From: DATHTC01 sp963746805
GTDB taxonomy: Bacteria; Actinomycetota; Thermoleophilia; Gaiellales; Gaiellaceae
DNA length: 64,000 bases
Direction of reading: 5' to 3'
Assembly (NCBI GenBank): GCA_963746805.1
Contig: CAVVCQ010000008.1
Coordinates: forward strand, 1,178,001 to 1,242,000
Shown: positions 42,328 through 49,840 of the stretch, piece after piece
Layout of the letters: every line of letters begins with the position of its first letter
Numbering within the stretch: the stretch's first letter is position 1
Made by a program: the position numbers and the translations under genes
The notes under the pieces: model-generated
What the model was told of the DNA's origin: nothing
The model's database searches: none
Seen by the model: the letters and a program-made list of their open reading frames with translations, nothing else

Positions 42328-43827
42328 ATGGCCCCCCCGGCCGACCTGCGCGAATGGATCGCGTTGCTCGAGCGCGAGGGAGAGCTCGTTCGTGTCTCCG
42401 CCGAGGTCGACCCGGACCTCGAGATCACGGAGATCGTCGACCGGACGGTGAAGGCCGGCGGGCCGGCGCTCCTGTTCGAGAACCCGAAGGGCTCGAGCCA
42501 CCCGCTCCTCATCAACCAGTTCGGGACGGAGCGGCGGATGGCGCTCGGCTTCGGCGTCGAGCGGTTGGACGAGCTCGGGGAGCGCGTCGCCGACGTGCTC
42601 GAGCTGCAGCCGCCCGCGGGGCTGATGGACAAGGTGCGCGGCCTCCAGAAGCTGAAGTCGATCGCCGGCTCGGGGCCGAAGTCCGTCCGCAGCGGGCCGT
42701 GCCAGGAGGTGGTGCTCCGGGGCGACGAGGTCGACCTCGGCCTGCTCCCGGTGCAGCGCTGCTGGCCCGGCGACCCGGCGCCGTTCATCACGCTCCCGGC
42801 CGTGATCACGCGCGACCCGCGCACGGGCACGCGCAACCTCGGCATGTACCGGATGCAGGTCATCGACCGGCGCACGACCTTCATGCACTGGCAGATCCAC
42901 AAGGACGGCCGCGCCGACTGGCTCGCGACCGACGGGCGCATCCCGGTCGCCGTCGCGCTCGGCCTCGACCCGGTCACGGCCTACTCCGCCAGCGCGCCGC
43001 TCCCGAAGCACATCGGGGAGCTGATGCTCGCCGGCTTCTTCCGCGGCCGCCCGGTCGAGATGGTCCAGTGCGTCTCGAACGACCTCGAGGTGCCCGCGCA
43101 CGCGGAGATCGTGCTCGAGGGGTACATCGAGAAGGACGAGCTCGGGCTCGAGGGCCCGTTCGGCGACCACACCGGCTACTACACGCCGGCGGAGCCGTTC
43201 CCCGTCTTCCACGTCGAGGCGCTGACGATGCGGCGCGACGCGATCTACCCGTCGATCGTGGTCGGGAAGCCGCCGCAGGAGGACGCGTGGCTGGGGAAGG
43301 CGACGGAGCGGATCTTCCTGCCGGCGGTGCGCATGACCGTGCCGGAGATCGTCGACTACGACCTTCCCGTCGCCGGCGCCTTCCACAACTGCGTCATCGT
43401 CTCGATCAAGAAGGCCTTCCCCGGGCACGCGCGCAAGGTGATGCACGCGATCTGGGGCCTCGGGATGCTCTCGCTGTCGAAGGCGGTCGTCGTCGTCGAC
43501 GCGCATGTGGACGTGCACGACTACGAGCAGGTCTTCTTCTACGTCGGGGCCAACGTCGACGTGAAGCGCGACGTCGTCATCGCCGACGGGCCGCTGGATC
43601 ACCTCGACCACGCGCCGGAGCGGCAGTTCGTCGGCGGCAAGCTCGGCATCGACGCGACCGCGAAGTGGCCGGAGGAGGGCGCGCGGCCGTGGCCGCCCGA
43701 GATCGAGATGGACGACGCCGTGAAGGAGCTCGTCGACCGGCGCTGGGAGGAGTACGGGATCGGCCTCGACCCGTCGGCCGACGGCGCCGCGCGACGCTCC
43801 GCCTTGCAACGGTTGTTGCAGCGTTGA
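42328..43827 (+). CDS. ubiD: UbiD-family decarboxylase
   Basis: A 499-residue UbiD protein: LREWIALLEREGELVRVSAE at the N-terminus, INQFGTERRMALGFGV, NLGMYRMQVIDRRTTFMHWQ (prFMN and metal site) and the catalytic segment ELGLEGPFGDHTGYYTPAEP. UbiD enzymes decarboxylate aromatic or unsaturated acids using prenylated FMN made by UbiX, whose gene is 2.6 kb downstream. With menG, a polyprenyl synthase and mqnA nearby, a late decarboxylation step of futalosine-type menaquinone synthesis is likely; ubiquinone is not expected in this lineage. Confidence 0.92.
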   Translation: MAPPADLREWIALLEREGELVRVSAEVDPDLEITEIVDRTVKAGGPALLFENPKGSSHPLLINQFGTERRMALGFGVERLDELGERVADVLELQPPAGLMDKVRGLQKLKSIAGSGPKSVRSGPCQEVVLRGDEVDLGLLPVQRCWPGDPAPFITLPAVITRDPRTGTRNLGMYRMQVIDRRTTFMHWQIHKDGRADWLATDGRIPVAVALGLDPVTAYSASAPLPKHIGELMLAGFFRGRPVEMVQCVSNDLEVPAHAEIVLEGYIEKDELGLEGPFGDHTGYYTPAEPFPVFHVEALTMRRDAIYPSIVVGKPPQEDAWLGKATERIFLPAVRMTVPEIVDYDLPVAGAFHNCVIVSIKKAFPGHARKVMHAIWGLGMLSLSKAVVVVDAHVDVHDYEQVFFYVGANVDVKRDVVIADGPLDHLDHAPERQFVGGKLGIDATAKWPEEGARPWPPEIEMDDAVKELVDRRWEEYGIGLDPSADGAARRSALQRLLQR

Positions 43828-43844
43828 CGGGGACCCCACCGGAT

Positions 43845-44780
43845 ATGGAAGGATCAGCGCCGGTGGAGCAGCACGGTCCAGAGCAGACGCCCCACACGCC
43901 GCCTCCGAGCCTCTGGCCCGTCGGTTTCGCGATCGGCGTCGCGGTGCTGCTCACCGGCCTCGTCGTCGGCTGGTGGATCGTCCTGCTGGGCGCGATCCTC
44001 AGCGTTGCCTTCGCCTTCCTCTGGATCCGCGACCTCGGCGCCGAGACGCGGGCCGCGCCGGAGCCGGAGCTCGAGCCCGTCCCCGCCGCGGCGACGGTGC
44101 CGGGCGAGCCCGAGCCGGAGTACGAGCGCTTCCCGCGCTCGAAGTTCCTCGAGGCCTCGACGCTCGGCGTGGGGGCGATCATCGGCGGGCTCGTCACCGT
44201 GCCCGCGCTCGGCTTCGCCGTGCTCCCCGCGTTCACCAGCAGCGAGGACCCGAACGTGGATGTCGGCGCGATCGACGACTTCCCCGAGGGCGAGTGGCGC
44301 ATCGTCACCTTCCTGCAGCACCCCGACCAGGGCGAGGTCAGCCGCCGCACGACATTCGTCCGCTACAACGGCGAGCTCGACGGCCAGCCGAGCTTCACGA
44401 TCATCGCGAACAACTGCGCGCACCTCGGCTGCCCGGTGCAGCCGTCGGGTCCCGTCGCCGACGAGGACGCGCAGGAGGAGGAGATCGGCGAGCAGACGAT
44501 CACGCGCATCCCCGCGCAGCCGGCTGCGTTCGCCTGCCCGTGCCACGGCGGCGCGTACGACCTCGAGGGCAACCGCACGGCCGGCCCGCCGGTGCGCGCG
44601 CTCGACCGGTTCTCGTTCGCGATCCGCGACGAGCGCCTCGTGTTCACGACGCGTTACAGCGTCGGCACCGTGGAGGGCGAGGGGAAGGACGCGATCATCA
44701 CGGCCTACGGGCAGGTGCCGCCGGGCGTGCACGTCGACGGGCTCGAGCAGCTCCTCTACCCGATCGAGCCGCCGCACTGA
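43845..44780 (+). CDS. qcrA: Rieske iron-sulfur subunit of a b6-like quinol:cytochrome c reductase
   Basis: A 311-residue protein with two N-terminal helices (VGFAIGVAVLLTGLVVGWWI, VLLGAILSVAFAFLWI), a Glu/Pro-rich linker, a third helix (VGAIIGGLVTVPALGFAVL) and the Rieske domain. The cluster ligands are NNCAHLGCPV and FACPCHGGAYD; the two extra Cys form the usual disulfide. Three helices before the Rieske head recall the actinobacterial QcrA. ATG 43845 is given; GTG 43863 with AAGGA upstream is also possible. Its stop overlaps the qcrB ATG by one base. Confidence 0.92.
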   Translation: MEGSAPVEQHGPEQTPHTPPPSLWPVGFAIGVAVLLTGLVVGWWIVLLGAILSVAFAFLWIRDLGAETRAAPEPELEPVPAAATVPGEPEPEYERFPRSKFLEASTLGVGAIIGGLVTVPALGFAVLPAFTSSEDPNVDVGAIDDFPEGEWRIVTFLQHPDQGEVSRRTTFVRYNGELDGQPSFTIIANNCAHLGCPVQPSGPVADEDAQEEEIGEQTITRIPAQPAAFACPCHGGAYDLEGNRTAGPPVRALDRFSFAIRDERLVFTTRYSVGTVEGEGKDAIITAYGQVPPGVHVDGLEQLLYPIEPPH

Positions 44781-45577
44781 TGGCGACGACGACGACGAAA
44801 CCGCGCAAGGGCCCGTCGAAGGCCGCGGCCGCGGTCAACTACCCGCTCGACTGGCTCGAGGAGCGCTCCGGCCTCGTCGGCGGCGTCAAGTACTTCCTCT
44901 TCCGCAAGGTCCCGGGCGACGTCAACTGGATGCAGACGCTCGGCTCCGCGACGCTGACCGCGTTCCTGGTGCAGGCCGTCACGGGCGTCGTCCTCGCGAT
45001 GTACTACAAGCCGTCGCCGAACGAGGCCTACGCCTCGATCGTGCACATCACGAACGACGTCACGCTCGGCTGGCTCGTGCGCGGCATGCACAAGTGGGGC
45101 GCGTCGGTCTTCATCATCCTCATGTTCCTGCACATGGGCCGCGTCTTCCTGTTCGGCGCGTACAAGTACCCCCGCGAGCTGAACTGGATCGTCGGCGCGC
45201 TGCTGATCCCGATCGGCCTCTTCGAGGGCTTCACCGGCTACCTTCTGCCGTGGGACCAGACGGCGTACTGGGCCACCGTCGTCGGCATCAACATCAACGC
45301 GACGGCGCCGTTCCTCGGCCCGTTCATCGCGCAGTTCCTCCAGGGTGGGGCCGAGATCGGCCCCGACACGCTGGCCCGCTTCTACTCGCTGCACATGCTC
45401 GTCCTGCCGGGCGCGATCATCGGCCTGATCCTGCTCCATCTGTACCTCGTGGTCCGGCTCGGCGTCACCTCGCCGCCGTGGTCGGACGAGGCCGCGGGGA
45501 AGGAGCGGATCGAGGAGCCCTCGACCAACGGCCGCCCGGGCCTCACGCGCCCGACGCGCCGCGGGGAGCAGGTCTAG
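44780..45577 (+). CDS. qcrB: Cytochrome b (b6-type N-terminal half)
   Basis: A 265-residue four-helix cytochrome b. Haem ligands are the His pairs in GMHKWGASVFIILMFLHMG and in LHMLVLPGAIIGLILLHLY; the second pair has 14 residues between the His, as in cytochrome b6, against 13 in the first. FTGYLLPWDQTAYWATVVG is the quinol-site signature. The protein ends before helices E-H, which are in the next gene, so the complex is split like b6f and like the Firmicutes Qcr complex, not like the long QcrB usual in Actinobacteria. Confidence 0.93.
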   Translation: MATTTTKPRKGPSKAAAAVNYPLDWLEERSGLVGGVKYFLFRKVPGDVNWMQTLGSATLTAFLVQAVTGVVLAMYYKPSPNEAYASIVHITNDVTLGWLVRGMHKWGASVFIILMFLHMGRVFLFGAYKYPRELNWIVGALLIPIGLFEGFTGYLLPWDQTAYWATVVGININATAPFLGPFIAQFLQGGAEIGPDTLARFYSLHMLVLPGAIIGLILLHLYLVVRLGVTSPPWSDEAAGKERIEEPSTNGRPGLTRPTRRGEQV

Positions 45578-46411
45578 ATGGCGTCGGGCGTCGACCAGCG
45601 CCGCGACGAGTTCAAGCGCTACAAGGAGGACGTCCAGTCCCGCGGGAAGCCCTTCCACCCGTTCGCGATGTGGCACGACACGGTCATGTCGCTCGTCGTC
45701 GTCCTCGTGATCATCGGGCTCGCGTGCCTCTGGTACTTCGACTCGGGCGAGAATCCCGAGGACGTGGGCTTGCTCGGCCCGCGCTACACGGGGGAGGCCG
45801 ACCCCGGGACGACGAGCTTCATCCCCCGGCCGGACTGGTTCTTCTTCTTCCTCTTCTACCTGCTGCGGATCTTCAAGTGGCCGGAGACCGTCGTGCTCGG
45901 CACGGTCGGCATCCCGACGATCTGTCTCATCCTGCTGCTCGCGCTCCCGTTCCTCGACGTCCGGCGCGAGCGGCGCATCCTCCACCGGCCCGTGGCGCTC
46001 GTGGCCGGGGTCCTCGTGATCATCTCGATGGGCGTGCTCACCTACAAGGGCGCCACCGCGGAGGAGGGCGGCGAGGTGGGCGCCGAGCTCGTGACGCAGT
46101 GGGTCGAGGAGGGCGGGATCGAGGAGAACCTGGCCGAGGGCGCCACGATCGAGCAGGCCCAGCTCGGGGCCGAGCTCATGGCCGAGTCGGGCTGCCTCAA
46201 CTGCCACACGTACCGGGGCGCCGGCTCGCCCAACCTCGGCGCTCCCGACCTGACCCAGATCGGGGCCGAGAACCGCGGCGTCGACTTCTTCCATCGCTAC
46301 GTCGCAAACCCGGCCGAGTTCGGCAACACCGTGATGCCGCCGTTCCAGTCGCTCGGGGACGAGAACCTCGAGGCGATCGCCGTCTTCCTCGACGCCTCGA
46401 AGAATCCCTAG
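45578..46411 (+). CDS. qcrC: Subunit IV-like cytochrome b C-terminal part fused to cytochrome c
   Basis: A 277-residue fusion. Residues about 1-160 hold three helices with PRPDWFFFFLFYLLRIFKWP (the PEWY-region equivalent) as in subunit IV; the rest is an outside monohaem cytochrome c with SGCLNCHTYRG (CxxCH) and the Met ligand in FGNTVMPPFQSL. This matches QcrC of Firmicutes. Electrons thus pass from menaquinol by QcrA to the tethered haem c. ATG 45578 directly follows the qcrB stop. The stop lies in a CCCTAG/CTAGGG inverted repeat. Confidence 0.92.
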   Translation: MASGVDQRRDEFKRYKEDVQSRGKPFHPFAMWHDTVMSLVVVLVIIGLACLWYFDSGENPEDVGLLGPRYTGEADPGTTSFIPRPDWFFFFLFYLLRIFKWPETVVLGTVGIPTICLILLLALPFLDVRRERRILHRPVALVAGVLVIISMGVLTYKGATAEEGGEVGAELVTQWVEEGGIEENLAEGATIEQAQLGAELMAESGCLNCHTYRGAGSPNLGAPDLTQIGAENRGVDFFHRYVANPAEFGNTVMPPFQSLGDENLEAIAVFLDASKNP

Positions 46412-46441
46412 GCCGCGCGCTCGCTAGGGTCCTCGGGGCCG

Positions 46442-47029
46442 ATGCACGTCTTCCTCGGGATCACGGGCGCCTCGGGCGCGCCGTACGCCGCGCGGCTGCT
46501 CGAGCGGCTCGCCGCCGCGGACGCGACCGTCGGCGTGTCGGCCTCGAACGCGGGCATCGAGGTGCTCGCGACGGAGCTCTACGGCGACGCCTCGCTGCCG
46601 CGCGACGAGGTGCTGGCCAGGCTGGTCGAGCCGCTCGGCGCGGACGTGACCGTCTACGACCCGGTCGACTGGAAGGCGCCGTACGCGAGCGGCTCGGCGC
46701 GCGTCGACGCCTACGTCGTCTGCCCGTGCTCGATGGGGACGCTGGCGTCGGTCGCGGCGGGCGCGATGGCGAACCTCATCCACCGGGCCGCGTCGGTGGC
46801 GCTGAAGGAGGAGCGAAAGCTCGTGCTGGTCCCACGCGAGACGCCGCTGTCGTCGATCCACCTCGAGAACATGCTCCGGCTGCGCAACGCGGGGGCGACG
46901 ATCGTGTTCGCGGCGCCGGGCTTCTACCACGCGCCGGAGTCCATCGACGACCTCGTCGACTTCCTGGTCGCGCGGATCCTCGACCAGATCGGCGTCGAGA
47001 ACGCCGCGGCGCGGCGGTGGGGGCAGTGA
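46442..47029 (+). CDS. ubiX: Flavin prenyltransferase UbiX
   Basis: A 195-residue UbiX: FLGITGASGAPYAARLLERL (FMN site), VVCPCSMGTLASVAAGAMAN, and VLVPRETPLSSIHLENMLRL, all diagnostic. It prenylates reduced FMN to the prFMN cofactor for UbiD, encoded at 42328. ATG 46442; TAGGGT stands 11 bases upstream. The stop overlaps the menG GTG (GTGA). Confidence 0.94.
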   Translation: MHVFLGITGASGAPYAARLLERLAAADATVGVSASNAGIEVLATELYGDASLPRDEVLARLVEPLGADVTVYDPVDWKAPYASGSARVDAYVVCPCSMGTLASVAAGAMANLIHRAASVALKEERKLVLVPRETPLSSIHLENMLRLRNAGATIVFAAPGFYHAPESIDDLVDFLVARILDQIGVENAAARRWGQ

Positions 47030-47703
47030 CCCACCGCACGGGCACACTCGCCCCGGAGGGCGTGCGGACGATGTTCGACCGGATCGCGCCGTTCTACGAC
47101 ACGATGAACCGGGTCATGACCGCCGGCCTCGACCGGCGCTGGCGCCGCGAGACGGTGCGCGAGACGGTGTCGCCGGGCGACCGCGTGCTCGACGCGGCGT
47201 GCGGGACGGGCGACCTTGCGATCGAGGCGGCGCGGTCCGGCGCCCGTGTCGTCGGGCTCGACTTCTCCGAGGCGATGCTCGAGCGCGCCCGGCGGAAGGC
47301 GCCGCAGCTCGAGTGGGTGCAGGGCGACCTGCTCGCGCTCCCCTACGGCGACGGCGAGTTCGACGCCGCGACGGTCGGCTTCGGGATCCGGAACGTCGCC
47401 GACCTCGAGGCCGGCCTGCGGGAGCTGCGGCGCGTCGTGCGCCCGGGCGGCCGGGTCGGGATCCTCGAGATCACGCGACCGCGCGGCGCCCTGCGCGTCT
47501 TCTACTCGCTCTGGTTCGACCGCGTCGTGCCTCTGCTCGGCCGCGTCCTGCCCGGCGGCGAGGCGTACACGTACCTGCCGGCGAGCGTCCGGCGCTTCCC
47601 CGGGCCGGACGAGCTCGCGGCCGCGATGCGCGGCTCCGGCTTCGAGGCCGTCCGCTACCGGCTCTTCGCGGGCGGGATCGTCGCCCTCCACGTGGCGGAA
47701 TGA
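47026..47703 (+). CDS. menG: Demethylmenaquinone methyltransferase
   Basis: A 225-residue MenG/UbiE methyltransferase: MFDRIAPFYDTMNRVMTAGL and DRRWRRETV at the N-terminus, SAM motif VLDAACGTGDLAIEAARSG, and GFGIRNVADLEAGLRELRRV with GRVGILEITRPRG. It makes the last methylation of menaquinone. GTG 47026 is coupled to ubiX and its TGA to the next gene (ATGA). Its place between ubiX and the polyprenyl synthase makes the menaquinone role firm. Confidence 0.94.
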   Translation: MTHRTGTLAPEGVRTMFDRIAPFYDTMNRVMTAGLDRRWRRETVRETVSPGDRVLDAACGTGDLAIEAARSGARVVGLDFSEAMLERARRKAPQLEWVQGDLLALPYGDGEFDAATVGFGIRNVADLEAGLRELRRVVRPGGRVGILEITRPRGALRVFYSLWFDRVVPLLGRVLPGGEAYTYLPASVRRFPGPDELAAAMRGSGFEAVRYRLFAGGIVALHVAE

Positions 47704-48611
47704 GCGGCCTCGCGACCCTCAAGGAGGCGCCTGGCCTCACCGCCTTCCTCGACGAGCTCGAGGGTCGTCTGGCGGCGATCGTCGAGCGCGCGGACGGCGT
47801 CGTGGCGACCATCGGCGCCGAGGCGCTCGCCTCCGGCGGCAAGCGGCTCCGGCCGGCGCTCTGCTTCCTCTCGTCGCCTGTCGGGTCGCCGCCCCCGTTC
47901 GCGGCTGCGGCGGCGGTGGAGCTGCTCCACATGGCGACGCTCGTCCACGACGACGTCCTCGACGCGGCAGAGCTGCGGCGCGGGCGCGCCTCGGCCTGGG
48001 CGGCGCACGGCCCGGCCGCGGCGCTCGCCGGCGGCGACCACCTGTTCGCGCGCGCGTTCGCCGAGCTCGCCGCGACCGGCGACGAGGAGGGCGTTCGGAT
48101 CCTCGCGGCGGCCGCGGTCGACCTCGCACGCGGCGAGGCGATGCAGCGGCGGCAGCTGCACGATCCCGAGACGCCCGTCGACGCGTACCTCGAGCGATGC
48201 TCCCTCAAGACGGGGCGGCTGTTCGAGGCGTCGTGCCTGCTCCCCTCGCGGGACGACCGCCTCGGCGCCTTCGGGCTCGCGCTCGGGGTCGCCTTCCAGG
48301 TCGCGGACGACATCCTCGACTGCTCCGGGCTCACCACCGAGACGGGGAAGATCCCCGGCACCGACCTGCGCGACGGCACGCCGACGCTTCCGCTCATCCT
48401 CGCCGCGCGCGAGGACGCCGTCGTCCGTGATGCGCTCGCGGGCGGCTCCCTCGACGGTGCGCTCCTCCGCGTGGGCGCGACGGGCGCGCTCGAGCGTTCG
48501 CGCGAGGTCGCGCTCGACTACGCCCGTCGTGCGCGCGAGCACCTCGACGGTGCGGAGCGCGCTGACGAGCTCGAGGCCCTGACCCATCTCGTCGTCGAAC
48601 GGAGCGCGTGA
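47700..48611 (+). CDS. Polyprenyl diphosphate synthase (menaquinone side chain)
   Basis: A 303-residue trans-prenyl synthase. The first Asp-rich motif is LVHDDVLDAAELRRGR, the second FQVADDILDCSGLT, with SGGKRLRPAL for diphosphate binding. Large residues before the first motif (LLHMAT) and overall sequence fit a medium-to-long chain enzyme such as heptaprenyl or octaprenyl synthase; exact chain length cannot be read off. It is coupled by ATGA to menG and so most likely supplies the menaquinone tail. Confidence 0.92.
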   Translation: MSGLATLKEAPGLTAFLDELEGRLAAIVERADGVVATIGAEALASGGKRLRPALCFLSSPVGSPPPFAAAAAVELLHMATLVHDDVLDAAELRRGRASAWAAHGPAAALAGGDHLFARAFAELAATGDEEGVRILAAAAVDLARGEAMQRRQLHDPETPVDAYLERCSLKTGRLFEASCLLPSRDDRLGAFGLALGVAFQVADDILDCSGLTTETGKIPGTDLRDGTPTLPLILAAREDAVVRDALAGGSLDGALLRVGATGALERSREVALDYARRAREHLDGAERADELEALTHLVVERSA

Positions 48612-48614
48612 GCG

Positions 48615-49028
48615 ATGGCCCTGCTGCAGGCGATCCCGGCGATGCCCGTCCAGGACGCTGCGGAGGCTGTTGCCTTCTACCGCGACCGGCTCGGGTTCGA
48701 GGTGCTCCACCACGACGGCGGCTTCGCCGTGCTCGCGCGCGACGAGGCCGTCGTGCACCTCTGGGAGGCGGGCGACGAGAGCTGGCGCGAGCGCGACTCG
48801 ATCGAGAAGCCCGTCCGCTCCGGCGCCGAGTCGTTCATCGCCGGCACCGCCAGCTGCCGGATCCGCGTGGACCACGTCGACGCGCTCTTCGAGGAGCTGC
48901 GCGCCGCCGACGTCCTGCACCCGGTGTCGCGCGACGGCGTCTCCGACGAGGACTACGGCGCGCGTGAGTTCGCCACGCTCGACGCGGACGGGAACCTCGT
49001 CACCTTCTTCGAGTGGGTGCAGGCGTGA
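48615..49028 (+). CDS. VOC-family (glyoxalase/bleomycin-resistance-like) protein
   Basis: A 137-residue protein with two VOC beta-alpha-beta units: AIPAMPVQDAAEAVAFYRDR with LGFEVLHHDGGFAVL, and RIRVDHVDALFEELRAADVL with EFATLDADGNLVTFFEW. The lone-domain length and ALLQAIPAMPVxD start are like bleomycin-resistance proteins, which sequester the drug, but many VOC proteins are enzymes. It lies in the quinone operon, four bases after the polyprenyl synthase, and its stop overlaps the mqnA GTG. Confidence 0.85.
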   Translation: MALLQAIPAMPVQDAAEAVAFYRDRLGFEVLHHDGGFAVLARDEAVVHLWEAGDESWRERDSIEKPVRSGAESFIAGTASCRIRVDHVDALFEELRAADVLHPVSRDGVSDEDYGAREFATLDADGNLVTFFEWVQA

Positions 49029-49840
49029 GCCGGGACGAAGCAAGTGGCTCAGAGCCACTAACTCCGTCTCGAGACGGGCGGCTGCGGCTCGGACGTATCT
49101 CCTACGTGAACATGGCCCCGGTCTTCCACCGGCTCGAGGCCGACGTCGAGGAGGTGCAGGGCGTTCCGACCGACCTCAACCGGCAGCTGCTCGAGGGCGA
49201 GATCGACCTCGCGCCGATCTCCTCGATCGAGTACGCGCGCAACGCCGACCGGCTGCGGCTGCTGCCCGGCCTCTGCGTCGGGTCGGAGGGCGCCGTCGAC
49301 TCGATCCAGCTCGTGACGCGGCTGCCGCTGCAGCGCGTTCAGACGGTCGCGGTCACGCCCGAATCGGCCACGTCGGTGGTGCTGACGAAGGTGCTGCTCC
49401 CCGAGGCGGAGCACGTCCCGCTCGGCGAGGAGGCGGACGCGACCCTGCTGATCGGCGACGCCGCGCTGAAGTCCGCGTTCGAGGACCCGACCCCGCACTG
49501 GGATCTCGGGCGGCTCTGGCTCGAGCGCACGGGGCTGCCGATGGTCTTCGCGGTGTGGGCGGCGCGCGAGCCCGTCGCCGACGGCATCGCCGGCGTCGAG
49601 GCCGCGCTGGTCGAATCGGTGCGCCGGGCACGGGCCGAGCCGGAGCTCCTCGCCTTCGAGGCGAGCGACCGCTACGGCTACCCGGCGGGCTTCCTCGCCC
49701 GCTACTTCGAGAAGCTGCGGTACTCCTTCGGCCCGCGCGAGCGCGCCGGGCTGTACACGTTCCTGGAGATGGCGCGGGACGTCGGCGAGCTCGAGCACGT
49801 GCCGGAGCTCCGCTTCGTCGTCGCCGGCGCCCGCGTCTAG
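49025..49840 (+). CDS. mqnA: Chorismate dehydratase MqnA (futalosine pathway)
   Basis: A 271-residue MqnA: RLGRISYVNMAPVFHRLE, DLAPISSIEYARNADRLRLL, ATLLIGDAALKSAFEDP and the WxL-type DLGRLWLERTGLPMVFAVWA are characteristic. It dehydrates chorismate to 3-enolpyruvylbenzoate, the first step of the futalosine route to menaquinone. The conserved protein starts about 18 codons after GTG 49025; the leader ASGSEPLTP is written by the palindromic element at 49040-49065. No better start lies closer, so the element is either translated or sits in the leader of a rare downstream start. Confidence 0.92.
   Translation: MSRDEASGSEPLTPSRDGRLRLGRISYVNMAPVFHRLEADVEEVQGVPTDLNRQLLEGEIDLAPISSIEYARNADRLRLLPGLCVGSEGAVDSIQLVTRLPLQRVQTVAVTPESATSVVLTKVLLPEAEHVPLGEEADATLLIGDAALKSAFEDPTPHWDLGRLWLERTGLPMVFAVWAAREPVADGIAGVEAALVESVRRARAEPELLAFEASDRYGYPAGFLARYFEKLRYSFGPRERAGLYTFLEMARDVGELEHVPELRFVVAGARV
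49040..49065. repeat. Palindromic element in the mqnA leader
   Basis: Same 26 bases as the E2 copies except T for A after the core; core GTGGCTCAGAGCCAC at 49044-49058, with the arms extended by an A-T pair. In the mqnA frame it encodes ASGSEPLTP, the same frame as in E2. Confidence 0.85.

Noticed and set aside
44005..47025. A 1232-residue frame ending in MenG
   Set aside because: All but the last 225 residues are shadow translation of qcrA, qcrB, qcrC and ubiX; the MenG start is the GTG overlapping the ubiX stop.
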